DNA of 43,001 nt, taken from Tolypothrix sp. FACHB-123 (GTDB lineage Bacteria > Cyanobacteriota > Cyanobacteriia > Cyanobacteriales > Nostocaceae). Positions 34,139 to 43,001 of this stretch are shown one piece after another. The DNA is taken from assembly GCF_014697075.1 (NCBI RefSeq), contig NZ_JACJRE010000061.1:1-43001 (forward strand). Direction: 5' to 3'. A program made the position numbers and the translations under genes. A model generated the notes under the pieces. The model made no database searches, was not told the origin of the DNA, and saw nothing but the letters and a program-made list of their open reading frames with translations. Within the stretch, counting starts at the first letter, position 1; every line of letters begins with the position of its first letter.

Positions 34139-34597
34139 CTAAGATTTGTTGAGCCATTTTGTCATCAGATAGCGATTATGATCTTCAAACCCAACTCGCC
34201 TATAAAAACTTTGGGCAGAAGTATTTTTCCGTTCAACTTCTAGATGTAATGCCTGAACATTGAGGGAGGTGCAAACATGCTCAAGAAAGTTAATTGTTTG
34301 CTTACCTATGCCTTGCCCTTGGTAATTAGCCTGGATGTAGAGTTCATCAATCCAAGCATCACGCCCTCCGTATTCCAGGCTATAGCCTAATGTGAGAACG
34401 ACATAACCGATTGTTTTACTTTGACACTTAATCAACCAGACCTGACCCATTGACTTATCATTCAGCAGTTGAATCAGAGCATTACGAGCAACTACGGCAT
34501 TAAAGAGGATACAACCGTCTATTTCATACAGTTCTTGCATTAAAATGAGAAATGCCTCAACATCAGTATTTTCTGCTAGCTTGAAGTCAATTTTCAT
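34139..34597 (-). CDS. GNAT-family N-acetyltransferase
   Basis: The 152-residue protein shows the GNAT fold: an N-terminal strand and helix (DFKLAENTDVEAFLILMQEL), the central strand VVLTLGYSLEYGGRDAWIDE and the acetyl-CoA pyrophosphate-binding motif A (ELYIQANYQGQGIGKQTINF, with Q-x-x-G-x-G near residues 94-99), then VERKNTSAQSFYRRVGFEDH (motif B). Such enzymes acetylate amines of small molecules or proteins; the acceptor is unknown. It converges with the exporter-side ORF and lies in the same direction as, and downstream of, the GH63-like gene, 89 bases away. Confidence 0.85.
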   Translation of the reverse strand: MKIDFKLAENTDVEAFLILMQELYEIDGCILFNAVVARNALIQLLNDKSMGQVWLIKCQSKTIGYVVLTLGYSLEYGGRDAWIDELYIQANYQGQGIGKQTINFLEHVCTSLNVQALHLEVERKNTSAQSFYRRVGFEDHNRYLMTKWLNKS

Positions 34598-34686
34598 GAT
34601 GTATTTACTCTCAATGACATTTGATTGACTGCATATTCAACCAATAGGATTGCTATACTGTTATGAAAGCAGTGATTTAGGCATAT

Positions 34687-37398
34687 TTATACTATAGCGA
34701 TCGCCTTTTTATCCTGCTCAATTTTTCGTTCCTGATGTTGTGCTTCATCTTCACCAAATTGCTGAATAAGTTGAGCAACTAATCCTGTCCATCCAGTTTG
34801 ATGACTGGCTCCAATTCCGGCTCCATTATCACCATGAAAATACTCATGGAATAAAATTAAATTCTGCCAGTGTGGGTCATTTTGAAACTTCTGTATCCCA
34901 CCATAAACAGGTCGTTGACCAGAGGAATTTTGCAAGAAAATTCTAGTTAACCTTTGAGATAATTCTGATGCAACTTCCCAAAGCGTCATCATCTGACCAG
35001 AACCTGTGGGACATTCCACTTTGAAATCATCGCCCAGGTAATAATAGAATTTTTGCAGAGATTCTATTATTAAGAAATTCACCGGAAACCAAATAGGGCC
35101 GCGCCAGTTAGAATTACCACCAAATAAAGCACTGCTAGATTCAGCAGGTTCATAATCTACACGAAATTGCGAACCCTTGACATCAAAAGTATAGGGATGT
35201 TCGGCATGAAATCTGGAAACTGCGCGAATACCGTAAGGACTGAAAAACTCACTTTCATCGAGCATTTTTTGCAGAATACTTCTTAATTTATCCCGTGAAA
35301 CAATTGCTAATAATCTTCTAGCACCAATTCCTTTTGTTTCCATACAAGCTACATTTTGCCGCAAGTCAGGACGGTTTTGAATAAACCATTCCAGCCGCTT
35401 CTTAAAGCCAGGAAGCATCTTTAAGGTTTCTGGTTCAATGCTTTCAATCGCAAATAGGGGGATTAATCCCACCATTGACCGGACTTTTAAGGTAATCTGC
35501 CGTTCATGTAAATGTAGCACATCGTAGTAAAATCCATCTGATTCATTCCACAAACTGGCTTCCATTTTGCCAATTTTATTCATCGCATCGGCTATGTAAA
35601 GAAAATGTTCAAAAAATTTGGTAGCAATGTCTTCATAAACAGGATTGCTCTTGGCTAATTCTAGAGCGATCGCTAACATATTTAAACAGTACATTCCCAT
35701 CCAACTAGTACCATCAGATTGGTCAATATGTCCACCTGTCGGCAGGGCTGCACTGCGGTCAAATACGCCAATATTATCTAATCCTAAAAATCCCCCTTGA
35801 AAGACGTTATTACCTTCAGCATCCTTACGATTCACCCACCAAGTAAAATTGAGCATCAGCTTTTGAAAAACCCGTTCTAAAAACTGTCGGTCTGTTCGCC
35901 CGTAAATCTTCTGTTCAATCTTATAAATGCGCCAAGTTGCCCAAGCATGAACAGGGGGATTAACATCACCAAATGCCCACTCATAAGCAGGAATTTGCCC
36001 ATTGGGATGCATATACCATTCCCGTGTGAGAACATCCAATTGGTACTTCGCAAAATCTGGGTCAATCATTGCTAAAGGAATGGTATGGAATGCTAAATCC
36101 CAAGCTGCAAACCAGGGATATTCCCATTTATCAGGCATAGAGAGAATATCTTCATTGTAGAGATGGAACCATTCTTGATTTCTACCATTTTGGCGTTCTG
36201 TTGGGGGTGTTGGTGTGTTGCGATCGCCTTTCAACCAATCCTCTACAATATAGTGATAAAATTGCTTGCTCCACAGCATTCCGGCAAATGCTTGGCGTTG
36301 CACATTACGCATATCTTCACTTAGAGGATATGGAGTAATACGTTGATAAAATTCATCAGCTTCTTGTTGTCGTCGGCTAAAAATTAAATCAAACTCCTTA
36401 CCAAATGGCTCAAATAAATTGGCTGCATTACTCAGTCGTAATTTGATAGTTTGAGTTTCACCAGGCTCAACTTTTAATACATAACTGGCAGATGCTTTTG
36501 TGCCAATCTTATCAGGATTTACGGCTGTTTTCTGACCATTTACAACATAGTCATTAATCCCATCTTTCACATAAGCAGAGGTATTGGGAGAAGCAAATAA
36601 TCGCTCTATATTTGTCTCATTGTCTGTAAAGAGAACCTCTGTTGTTTCTTGACAATACAGCCACCTATTTCCTAAACTTGGGTGAGATGCTTCAATGATA
36701 TTGAAGCTACGATCTGATTTAATCTCTTTTAAAGTAGGTTTATCTGCATCTCCATTCCAACACCAAGTATTGCGAAACCAGAGGGTAGGTAACAGGTGCA
36801 ATGTCTTCGCTTCTGTACCTCTGTTGACTACTTTAATTTGGATAAGAATATCTTCCGCAGAATGCTTGGCATATTCCACAAAAACATCAAAATAGTGATT
36901 ATCATCAAACACGCCTGTATCTAGTAGTTCAAATTCTGGCTCTTGCCGATTTCGGCGTTGATTTTCTGCAACTAATTGGGAGTAGGGAAAGGCTGTTTGA
37001 GGATATTTATACAGCGCTTTCATGTAGGAATGTGTGGGAGTGCTGTCTAAATAAAAGTAATATTCTTTAACATCTTCACCGTGATTACCTTCATTACCAG
37101 TTAGACCAAAAATTCTTTCTTTGAGAATAGAATCTTCACCATTCCAAAGAGCGATCGCAAAACAAAGGCGTTGATGATTATCAGAAATACCAAAAATTCC
37201 ATCTTCACCCCAACGGTAGGCGCGAGAACGGGCTTGATCGTGGGTGAAATAGTCCCAGGCTGTACCGTTGGGGCTGTAGTCTTCGCGTACTGTTCCCCAT
37301 TGGCGATCGCTTAAATAAGGCCCCCATCTGCGCCAATGGGCTATCTGATTTTGAGCTTCTGCTAATCTGATTTCTTCTTGGGTTGGAGTTGTCATCAT
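34687..37398 (-). CDS. GH63-like glycoside hydrolase (glucosidase)
   Basis: The 903-residue protein belongs to the GH63 / MGH1-like (alpha/alpha)6-barrel group. The N-terminal half is beta-rich ([20 protein letters not shown], then [20 protein letters not shown]). The C-terminal barrel contains [18 protein letters not shown] (about 445-462), whose aspartate matches the usual general acid region, [14 protein letters not shown], and [20 protein letters not shown] (about 850-870), whose glutamate fits the catalytic base region of GH63. Members cleave alpha-glucosidic or related bonds such as mannosylglycerate or glucosylglycerate. There is no signal peptide, so it acts in the cytoplasm. GAGGGTGAG precedes tandem ATGs (37398 and 37395). 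A debranching enzyme remnant lies just upstream. Confidence 0.85.
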   Translation of the reverse strand: MMTTPTQEEIRLAEAQNQIAHWRRWGPYLSDRQWGTVREDYSPNGTAWDYFTHDQARSRAYRWGEDGIFGISDNHQRLCFAIALWNGEDSILKERIFGLTGNEGNHGEDVKEYYFYLDSTPTHSYMKALYKYPQTAFPYSQLVAENQRRNRQEPEFELLDTGVFDDNHYFDVFVEYAKHSAEDILIQIKVVNRGTEAKTLHLLPTLWFRNTWCWNGDADKPTLKEIKSDRSFNIIEASHPSLGNRWLYCQETTEVLFTDNETNIERLFASPNTSAYVKDGINDYVVNGQKTAVNPDKIGTKASASYVLKVEPGETQTIKLRLSNAANLFEPFGKEFDLIFSRRQQEADEFYQRITPYPLSEDMRNVQRQAFAGMLWSKQFYHYIVEDWLKGDRNTPTPPTERQNGRNQEWFHLYNEDILSMPDKWEYPWFAAWDLAFHTIPLAMIDPDFAKYQLDVLTREWYMHPNGQIPAYEWAFGDVNPPVHAWATWRIYKIEQKIYGRTDRQFLERVFQKLMLNFTWWVNRKDAEGNNVFQGGFLGLDNIGVFDRSAALPTGGHIDQSDGTSWMGMYCLNMLAIALELAKSNPVYEDIATKFFEHFLYIADAMNKIGKMEASLWNESDGFYYDVLHLHERQITLKVRSMVGLIPLFAIESIEPETLKMLPGFKKRLEWFIQNRPDLRQNVACMETKGIGARRLLAIVSRDKLRSILQKMLDESEFFSPYGIRAVSRFHAEHPYTFDVKGSQFRVDYEPAESSSALFGGNSNWRGPIWFPVNFLIIESLQKFYYYLGDDFKVECPTGSGQMMTLWEVASELSQRLTRIFLQNSSGQRPVYGGIQKFQNDPHWQNLILFHEYFHGDNGAGIGASHQTGWTGLVAQLIQQFGEDEAQHQERKIEQDKKAIAIV

Positions 37399-37546
37399 CT
37401 CACCCTCTGCATATCTGCACTTTATTTTAATTAATTTGCTATATTGAGTATCACGTTTTTATCAAAGATGGGGCTGATATTTTGATTAAAATTTGCTAGG
37501 TAAATTGATAAATAAAAATCTAGGATAAACTCAGGAAAAATTTATA

Positions 37547-37870
37547 TTAATTTTTGTTATCAAAGTAAATGATCACTTCGATACCATCTGCCCAACGGTT
37601 TGTATTCAGAGGAAAAGAGCGAGCTTGCTGCGGAGGATCTGCGCTAACGCTATACAGGACAGTCTCATCTAGTTTTGCCAACAGTAAGGTGCGACCTAGA
37701 GGCGGTTGTAATGTCGCTGTCGCTACTAGTAAGCCGTGATAGCACCAGGTCAATAAACCTGCTAGTGTTCCAGAGGCGTAACCACCACCAATACCGTTAG
37801 TAACTAACTATTCCCGTGACTCTGCAATGTCGAGATTGCCGCAGATTTCCCGTCCAAATTCAATACACAT
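37547..37870 (-). pseudogene. Glycogen debranching enzyme (amylo-alpha-1,6-glucosidase) N-terminal remnant
   Basis: From ATG 37870 the minus strand reads MCIEFGREICGNLDIAESRE, then TAG at 37808-37810, then LVTNGIGGGYASGTLAGLLT, WCYHGLLVATATLQPPLGRT, LLLAKLDETV and, near the end, NTNRWADG. This is the N-terminal domain of bacterial amylo-alpha-1,6-glucosidase, where the family has SREWLVTNG; the stop therefore replaces the tryptophan codon (TGG to TAG). After NRWADG the sequence leaves the family and stops after about 87 further codons in total, whereas intact enzymes have some 650-750 residues. The gene is dead by nonsense and by truncation. Confidence 0.88.
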
Positions 37871-38085
37871 AAGTCAACACTCTTTCTGGCGATCGATATT
37901 TGGATTATCAGTTATGAATCCTATAGTGTGCTGAGAGTGGTATTAAGAGTTGATGAAATATCAATTTTTGAATTGTTTCAACTAGAATCTTAATTGCTAA
38001 TCAAGCTTAAATTATAAGTAGCCCAATCAAATCGTTTTTCAGTTGCTATATTAGACTATAAATCTAAGACAGAGCGAAGTATGAT

Positions 38086-38919
38086 ATGTCGGAAAAAAAT
38101 ACGGAAACAAAAAGTGGAGAAGAGCCAAAAAGAGGTATTCCTTTATATGCTGATCGGAGTGAACCAGAAATTAATGACCCAGCCTTATCACAAGCCACTA
38201 CAGTTTGGCGTGGCTCAAATGACATATCTTTTAAATTACTCCGATGCCTCGAAGCGATGCGGGATCTTTCAAAAAGCATGGAAGGTCTAGCTAAACTTAA
38301 TGATCCTACTTCCGAGAAGCGACTAGTAAAGCAACTTGCATCCCCGCTTTATGCTTTGGGATCTGGCATTCTGGATATGTTTAACGAATTAGAAAGTAAT
38401 GCCAAAGACTACACACTGATAGGATCTACTCAACACCAAGAGATCATCAGTAGGAAAAAAAAATTTATAGTAGAAGTATCTACAGATAATAAAAGTAATT
38501 TGCGTATTGTAAGAGATAAGATTGATTCACATATAGATAAAATCGCTGTAATCAAACCAGAAGACTACTGGATTTACGTAGATATATTATCTTTCTTAAA
38601 GTGTATGAAAAGTTGCCTAGAGCAAATCTTGTACCTTCTATCGTTGGATGTTTACGGTTGGACAAGGGAGAGTGGGCATCCTGATGTATGGAGCTTAATG
38701 AGTGTTGATGGCACAGTAGTTGATTTTTATATGCAAAATGGTGAACCAGTAGCCATCATAAATGTAACTCTTGTAAAATCACCCAAACATGGTGTACTGA
38801 GTGAAATTAAAGCCTTTGTACCTTTATACAACGAAGTGGCCAGTAAATGTCAAGGTATAGAGTTAATAAAGATTTCAGAATCAGATAAAGCAGAATCATC
38901 GCAAAGGTATGATACATAA
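38086..38919 (+). CDS. Protein of unknown function
   Basis: The 277-residue protein has a polar, charged N-terminus (MSEKNTETKSGEEPKRGIPL), a helical middle (KLLRCLEAMRDLSKSMEGLA, WIYVDILSFLKCMKSCLEQI) and a beta-rich segment near 195-245 (DVWSLMSVDGTVVDFYMQNG, EPVAIINVTLVKSPKH). No signal peptide, membrane helix or known catalytic motif is seen. It is followed after 91 bases by another unknown gene in the same direction. No family recognised. The start has only a weak ribosome-binding site. Confidence 0.65.
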   Translation: MSEKNTETKSGEEPKRGIPLYADRSEPEINDPALSQATTVWRGSNDISFKLLRCLEAMRDLSKSMEGLAKLNDPTSEKRLVKQLASPLYALGSGILDMFNELESNAKDYTLIGSTQHQEIISRKKKFIVEVSTDNKSNLRIVRDKIDSHIDKIAVIKPEDYWIYVDILSFLKCMKSCLEQILYLLSLDVYGWTRESGHPDVWSLMSVDGTVVDFYMQNGEPVAIINVTLVKSPKHGVLSEIKAFVPLYNEVASKCQGIELIKISESDKAESSQRYDT

Positions 38920-39010
38920 ACATTCCAAAAGCACAGTTTAACAAGTAATAGGGTGTTTTATGCTGCACGCTAACGCACCATACCACTAAATAAATAATTA
39001 AAACTTCATT

Positions 39011-39646
39011 ATGCGCTTCGGTCAACATCACCAATTTCTAGAAAAAGACGATGTTCGATTGGCCTTAATCAACAGGGCAATCGCTCAATTTCAATTCTCT
39101 GCTGAACAGCTGAAAGAGCCATATCTACACAAAATTGACGAACACACAGCATTGTTTATAAAAGGTTTTGGAAATGAGATCAATCTACTCTCCGCCTTTA
39201 GAGATATCTATTTTAACAGTCGAGAATTGCTTGACCTACTGCTGGGTCGAATAAGTCAGCAAACAGCTTCATCAGGGAATCAAACCCCGAAAGACTTTCT
39301 GCCGTTTGCTAAACGTTTAATGTGTGGGGACATCGATCATCTCAATCTGGAAATTATTTCCTTCTTAAAAACAAACATTAATTATATATTTCACATTAGA
39401 AAAATAAGAAATGAAATAAAGAAAAATCCATCATCCGTTGAATTTTTCTTTAATACGGATCACTTTGAAGCAAGAATGTCCTTACCCATTGATAAGTCTG
39501 AATATGAATTACTAGAACATCTGGATATTGTAAATCTAGATGAAGCTAAAATGAAATCTTCTTATGCGTGTGTAATAAATTTAGATATTGCCTTCCCTGA
39601 AATGCTCCAATTTTGGAAAGCAGCTTTTGAAATTCAGCAACGCTAA
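39011..39646 (+). CDS. Helical protein of unknown function, possibly HEPN-like
   Basis: The 211-residue protein is mostly helical. The segment HLNLEIISFLKTNINYIFHI followed by RKIRNEIKKNPSSVEFFFNT (about residues 118-157) resembles the last helices of HEPN or Cthe_2314-like domains, in which an arginine/asparagine pair (RN) and a later histidine form an RNase site. Here the usual histidine is not at the expected distance (RNEIKKN), so catalytic activity is doubtful. It may form a pair with the preceding unknown gene. Downstream is a 162-base gap with a HIP1 site and nothing else evident. Confidence 0.6.
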   Translation: MRFGQHHQFLEKDDVRLALINRAIAQFQFSAEQLKEPYLHKIDEHTALFIKGFGNEINLLSAFRDIYFNSRELLDLLLGRISQQTASSGNQTPKDFLPFAKRLMCGDIDHLNLEIISFLKTNINYIFHIRKIRNEIKKNPSSVEFFFNTDHFEARMSLPIDKSEYELLEHLDIVNLDEAKMKSSYACVINLDIAFPEMLQFWKAAFEIQQR

Positions 39647-39808
39647 AAAACTTTAAGTTTAAACACTGCTTCTCGCGTAGAATCATTAAACTAGAAACTA
39701 CAGAAGTGCGATCGCTATGACAAATTAATCTTCTACATAACTCTGGAAAAATAAAATAATTTATACAGAGAACGGATTACAGCTTTATTTTCTAAGCATT
39801 AATGAAAT

Positions 39809-40456
39809 TCATCTTTTAAACTTTTCGATTTGCTGTTGAAAGTAATCTCGCCAACCTGTAGGTAAAGCCTCAACTTGTACGGCGCGGTGTAACAATTGTA
39901 AGTCGTGTGTTTCCCGTGCATAAAGTCGGGTAATATCAGCAACAGTGATATTATTTGAGTCTCGACTGATTAACGACAAAGTATCACCATTTCCGACTTT
40001 ACCCTCTTGCAGCACCGAAAAGTAGAACCCCGTTAGGCGGCTATCTAAAAACTGTTTAACTATATCAGCCCGTCCAAACTTGATTAAGAGTTTATAACAA
40101 GGCATTCGAGGTTGAGTCACCATTACCTCTGCGCTACCAATCTGGAAGCGATCGCCAATATTAATCTCATCTTCTAACAGCCCAATCGTAGTAAGGTTTT
40201 CACCAAACATTCCCCAGTGCAAATCCATGTCAGGTAACTTGCGCCGCCAATAGTCATAATGCTCAAATGGATAAGCATAAACTGCTTTGTCTTTGCCTCC
40301 GTGGACACTCAAATCAGCTTGTCTATCCCCATCTAAGTTGAGCGATCGCACCATCACCCGTCCCTCAACGGGTTCTTTAAAAATCCCAGTTGTAACTGTT
40401 TTGCCCTTCCAAAGTACTTCACGGGGAAGTCCTACATTCACTGAGATAACTTGCAT
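39809..40456 (-). CDS. MOSC-domain protein (YiiM-like)
   Basis: The 215-residue protein contains the MOSC domain: WKGKTVTTGIFKEPVEGRV, VRSLNLDGDRQADLSVHGGK (the G-D-x-Q-x-D-x-x-x-H-G-G signature, about 38-54), YAYPFEHYDYWR, HWGMFGENLTT and MVTQPRMPCYKL with the conserved cysteine (about 117). MOSC proteins handle molybdenum cofactor-bound sulfur or reduce N-hydroxylated compounds; YiiM-type proteins are linked to N-hydroxylaminopurine detoxification. A helical tail follows. It appears to be a single-gene unit. Confidence 0.85.
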   Translation of the reverse strand: MQVISVNVGLPREVLWKGKTVTTGIFKEPVEGRVMVRSLNLDGDRQADLSVHGGKDKAVYAYPFEHYDYWRRKLPDMDLHWGMFGENLTTIGLLEDEINIGDRFQIGSAEVMVTQPRMPCYKLLIKFGRADIVKQFLDSRLTGFYFSVLQEGKVGNGDTLSLISRDSNNITVADITRLYARETHDLQLLHRAVQVEALPTGWRDYFQQQIEKFKR

Positions 40457-40546
40457 AAGTTAATATTTCTTCTAGCAAAAATTGGATTTTTAAGTAAGAT
40501 TGTTAACTTCTGGTTTCTAGTTTCTCACAGGATTGCTTTTTAAAAA

Positions 40547-41644
40547 CTACTTCTGCACCACCCGCATCACATGACCATCTGGATCTCTGACCAAAAAGCC
40601 CTTTTTAAACCCCAACTTCTCCCCAGGAATCGCCACAACACCAGGAGAAACAAACGCAGATTTATTGATTCGCAACCGTTGAGCTACCGCTTCTGCATCC
40701 TTGACTACCAAGGTTGTTTGCCAATGTAGCAAATCATTGGGACGCGCATCATTTGGTAAAGAACGCCCATCTTTTGGTGTCAAATATTCCAAAAATTCAA
40801 TCCCAGGCCCAGCAAGGGAACGCAAACCACTAATATGCAACTTGGCTCCTTCAACATTATTAAGATGCTCCTGTTCTGTACCGTAATTCATGCTTTCTCC
40901 CGCCAATCTCAAGCCAAGTAAATCACGGTAAAATTTCAAACTGGCTTCGGTGTTGGATACAACGATCGCTGTATGGTCAATTCCCAAAAATAACTGATTG
41001 CTCGGTTTTTGCCACTTCGGATCGCCTTTTCCTGGGGGAAAGTAGATAATCTCCAGGTTGTGTCCGTCTGGATCTTTGAAATAGAAAGCGCGAATTCCTG
41101 CTGCTGCTTTGTTAGAGTTGGGGATGCGCTGGGGTGCAGTTGAGGCGTGTTGCACCTTGAATTTACGTAAATGCTGATAAGCTTTATCCATATCGCTAAC
41201 TGCTAACGCAATATGTTGAAACCATCGGTCATTGCTACGTGAATCTACAGGGATAGGTTTGCCTTTTGGTGTCAGATATTCCGTTAGTTCAATCGACTCG
41301 TTGCCCAACTGCATCCGCACCACCCGCAACCGTACCCCAAACAGTCCTTGCAGCTTTTCGTACTCAGTACCCAACACTTCTACATCTGAGACTTTCTGGA
41401 AGGATAACACCTGAGAGTAAAAATCAACGGCTTTATCCATATCAGAAACCGTCATGCCTACCGATTCTATTGCGGAAACTACTGCTTGTGACGGTAATTT
41501 TTGAATCTGGGCTGTTTGTGTGGAACGGTTGTTTTCCCGTCGGTAAACCTGGGATAAAACCGGATTTTGTGTCAGGGCAATTGTGGTAAATACTCCAACT
41601 GATAGAATTACCCCAGCTATTTTTTTACTGAATTTTGCAGCCAT
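40547..41644 (-). CDS. Exported double VOC (glyoxalase/dioxygenase fold) protein
   Basis: The 365-residue protein starts at an ATG with GGAG 7 bases upstream. Residues 1-32 (MAAKFSKKIAGVILSVGVFT...LSQ) are a signal peptide. Two VOC domains follow: the first (about 55-205) opens with SVGMTVSDMDKAVDFYSQVL and closes with GIRAFYFKDPDGHNLEIIYF; the second (about 220-363) opens with GIDHTAIVVSNTEASLKFYR and closes with FLVRDPDGHVMRVV. The H and E residues in DHTA and PDGHNLEI fit a metal site in some positions. VOC proteins include glyoxalases, dioxygenases and antibiotic-binding proteins; a periplasmic location is unusual. The reaction is unknown. Confidence 0.85.
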   Translation of the reverse strand: MAAKFSKKIAGVILSVGVFTTIALTQNPVLSQVYRRENNRSTQTAQIQKLPSQAVVSAIESVGMTVSDMDKAVDFYSQVLSFQKVSDVEVLGTEYEKLQGLFGVRLRVVRMQLGNESIELTEYLTPKGKPIPVDSRSNDRWFQHIALAVSDMDKAYQHLRKFKVQHASTAPQRIPNSNKAAAGIRAFYFKDPDGHNLEIIYFPPGKGDPKWQKPSNQLFLGIDHTAIVVSNTEASLKFYRDLLGLRLAGESMNYGTEQEHLNNVEGAKLHISGLRSLAGPGIEFLEYLTPKDGRSLPNDARPNDLLHWQTTLVVKDAEAVAQRLRINKSAFVSPGVVAIPGEKLGFKKGFLVRDPDGHVMRVVQK

Positions 41645-41685
41645 AGTGACACTCCATCAAATTTAATTTTTCATTATTCGATGCT

Positions 41686-41880
41686 TTAATTTAGTAGGGT
41701 AGATTTTGTGCTATTGCACTGTGGCTGCATCCCCAAGACAGAACCATGAGTGTATTTAACAACCCCAGAAACAGGAATGACTTCTTGATAGCAATACTTG
41801 CAAAACCAGTAAACATTTCCAGAACGGATGTGGCGAAGTACTAAATGAGAGCAAAAAAGACAAGTAGGACTGTGAATCAT
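41686..41880 (-). CDS. Small zinc-ribbon protein
   Basis: The 64-residue product has two CxxC knuckles, CLFCSHL and FCKYCYQEV, 22 residues apart, the layout of a single zinc ribbon. The remainder (GVVKYTHGSVLGMQPQCNST) is polar. Its ATG shares one base with the TGA of the preceding gene (TGATG arrangement), so translation is coupled. Small zinc ribbons of this sort are common in filamentous cyanobacteria; a nucleic-acid or protein-binding role is likely but not shown. Confidence 0.7.
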   Translation of the reverse strand: MIHSPTCLFCSHLVLRHIRSGNVYWFCKYCYQEVIPVSGVVKYTHGSVLGMQPQCNSTKSTLLN

Positions 41881-42746
41881 CAGAGTTTTGATGCTTGAAG
41901 CAAGGCTTTTGAAGCTGGGAAAGCAGAGTTTAAAAAAGCTGTGATTTGCTGGCGCTGCATATCTGGTTCACTAGTTAATTTAGAAGCAGTTAGAACTGCA
42001 CCAACCCAGTTTTGAGTGTGCCAAAAACCATTACCATCAAGGGGTAGAAGATTTTCAAAGTTGGGGTAAGGATAAGGAGAAACATACCAATACGGTTCGT
42101 TGTAGCTGGTATCTCCTGGTGACATCCCAATTCCTACAGTCATCGGTTCTCCGTTTTTAGTGCCACCAAGAGTAATGAGTGTGGCAATATCAAAGTGATG
42201 AGGCCAAATATGGATAGCAGATGCTTCCTCTGCGATCGCAACTATTTCTTGTAAAATTTGATTGGTATTGGCGTAGTAATTTGCTAGTTCCTGTCGTCCA
42301 AATTGTCCACTGTTAGCATCGAAAGTTGCACCATGAGCAATAACATGGTCTGGAAAATCTGCTCGTGGATAGGTAGGAAGCTCAATATTGCTAACATTAA
42401 CACCTAATTTAGCAATCTCCTGTTTGTGCCAATCCAAAGCCTCTTTCATGGTTTGTTGATGTAGGGGAAAAGTTGCAATTGTATCACTTTGTTTATCCAA
42501 AATTATTGCAGTGAGGCTAACTGGATCTAGTGCAACTCGAAAGGGTTTTATTGTCCGAATTAACTTTCCGACAAACACTTCTAATTCAGGATGCCATTGC
42601 AAACTTGTGTGACTGTAGTCTGGTAGAGGTTCTGCAAGAGCAGATCCAATAATACTAATGAACTGAACTGCATAGTGCATTTGCAATCTAGTTTCAATCA
42701 ATTCTTGGGGTTTATTTTTGCCTATAGGTTGCCATAGATTACTCAT
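41880..42746 (-). CDS. DUF5996-like protein
   Basis: The start is set at ATG 42746, preceded by AAGGAAG 6 bases upstream, giving 288 residues. The longer frame from 42911 adds 55 low-complexity residues without a ribosome-binding site. Notable conserved-looking blocks are SLQWHPELEVFVGKLIRTIK, IHIWPHHFDIATLITLGG, VGIGMSPGDTSYNEPYWYVS and FWHTQNWVGAVLTASKL. The HHFD, SPGD, EPYxYVxPYPYP and WHTxxWxGAVL pattern recalls DUF5996 proteins, of unknown function. The histidines could bind metal. It is cytoplasmic and coupled to the zinc-ribbon gene. Confidence 0.6.
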   Translation of the reverse strand: MSNLWQPIGKNKPQELIETRLQMHYAVQFISIIGSALAEPLPDYSHTSLQWHPELEVFVGKLIRTIKPFRVALDPVSLTAIILDKQSDTIATFPLHQQTMKEALDWHKQEIAKLGVNVSNIELPTYPRADFPDHVIAHGATFDANSGQFGRQELANYYANTNQILQEIVAIAEEASAIHIWPHHFDIATLITLGGTKNGEPMTVGIGMSPGDTSYNEPYWYVSPYPYPNFENLLPLDGNGFWHTQNWVGAVLTASKLTSEPDMQRQQITAFLNSAFPASKALLQASKL

Positions 42747-43001
42747 AATTAACTTCCTTTGATTACAATAATCCGTGCTTTTTCCCAAACAAAAATTTTC
42801 TTGAGAAAGGTGCGGAGTGCAAGTAAAAATCCAAAAATCAGAATTTGTTGCCAGGTTCTCAGGTCTATCATCCTTAACAGAGAAGCGGAAAGCATAAAAC
42901 TTAAACCTCATCCATCTTGAAAACTGGAGTTTTCGCAGAAAACATATTACTGTGGATAGGTGGTGTGGTAGAAAATCAAACAGGAATGCTAAAAGTAGAA
43001 T
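42747..43001. other. Upstream region of the DUF5996-like gene
   Basis: No gene is evident from here to the right edge. The frame that extends the DUF5996-like gene upstream to 42911 shows no ribosome-binding site and its composition is unlike the protein. The minus-strand promoter should lie here, but I see no clear boxes. Confidence 0.4.

Noticed and set aside
923-37810. The idea that in-frame TAG codons (923 and 37808) mean amber recoding
   Set aside because: Both genes also lack large essential parts, so ordinary decay explains the stops; intact genes in the window show no such interruptions.
42747-42911. Upstream extension of the DUF5996-like gene to 42911
   Set aside because: The added residues look unlike a folded protein, and the ATG at 42746 has a clear ribosome-binding site.
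1-43001. CRISPR array, tRNA or rRNA genes
   Set aside because: No regularly spaced direct repeats of CRISPR type and no recognisable tRNA or rRNA sequence were found; the tandem repeats present are the AATTACR heptamers and coding microrepeats.

Overview
The window looks like chromosome or large plasmid from a filamentous, probably heterocyst-forming cyanobacterium (Nostoc/Calothrix/Tolypothrix type). The evidence is the abundance of HIP1 octamers (GCGATCGC) and near-HIP1 sites, a heptanucleotide tandem repeat (AATTACR) in an intergenic gap, several short dispersed repeats of the Nostocales kind, a DUF4278 microprotein, and two very large STAND/AAA-WD40 proteins. No rRNA, tRNA, CRISPR array or complete insertion sequence was seen. 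Decayed genes and small repeats are frequent, so this is an accessory, rearranged region.

Layout. 1-1.25 kb: hairpin, Fur-box-like palindrome, and a chimeric pseudogene (cysteine synthase joined to a response-regulator receiver tail). 1.3-4.85 kb: membrane AAA-WD40 protein with 14 blades. 4.9-8.3 kb (minus): operon of M15 peptidase with a peptidoglycan-binding domain, TPR membrane protein, and PD-(D/E)XK nuclease-fold protein. 8.5-9 kb: two small genes (DUF4278 and a one-helix membrane protein). 9-12.8 kb (minus): NB-ARC/pentapeptide/WD40 STAND protein carrying two in-frame repeat insertions. 13-16.2 kb: PNPOx-like flavoprotein and a secreted glycine-rich RTX protein. 16.5-19.3 kb: coiled-coil protein, MinD/ParA-like ATPase and HTH-AAA protein in a row, probably one system. 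19.4-20.1 kb: remains of toxin-antitoxin modules. 20.3-22.5 kb: coiled-coil proteins and an IS1595-type zinc-ribbon/HTH protein without its transposase catalytic domain. 22.9-34.1 kb: a 2420-residue LamG/beta-gamma-crystallin-like protein with a possible membrane-inserting C-terminus, a small lipoprotein, a flavin monooxygenase, a cyclic-peptide-type ABC exporter and a doubtful small ORF. 34.1-37.9 kb: GNAT acetyltransferase, GH63-like glucosidase and a dead glycogen-debranching-enzyme fragment. 38-42.9 kb: two unknown proteins, MOSC protein, periplasmic double-VOC protein, and a translationally coupled pair (DUF5996-like and zinc ribbon).

The most striking structure not explained by genes is a family of short inverted-repeat elements (five loci, at least seven readable ends). 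Each end has the same two-part architecture: an A/T-rich 13-mer close to TTTATARAATTTG, exactly 10 variable bases, then AGTCGATA followed by CAGAAAAGTTAAG. They lie only in intergenic DNA, usually between divergent genes or just upstream of a gene. The strongest candidate protein systems are the coiled-coil/MinD/HTH-AAA trio and the giant LamG protein neighbourhood. Functions given to these as systems are inference.
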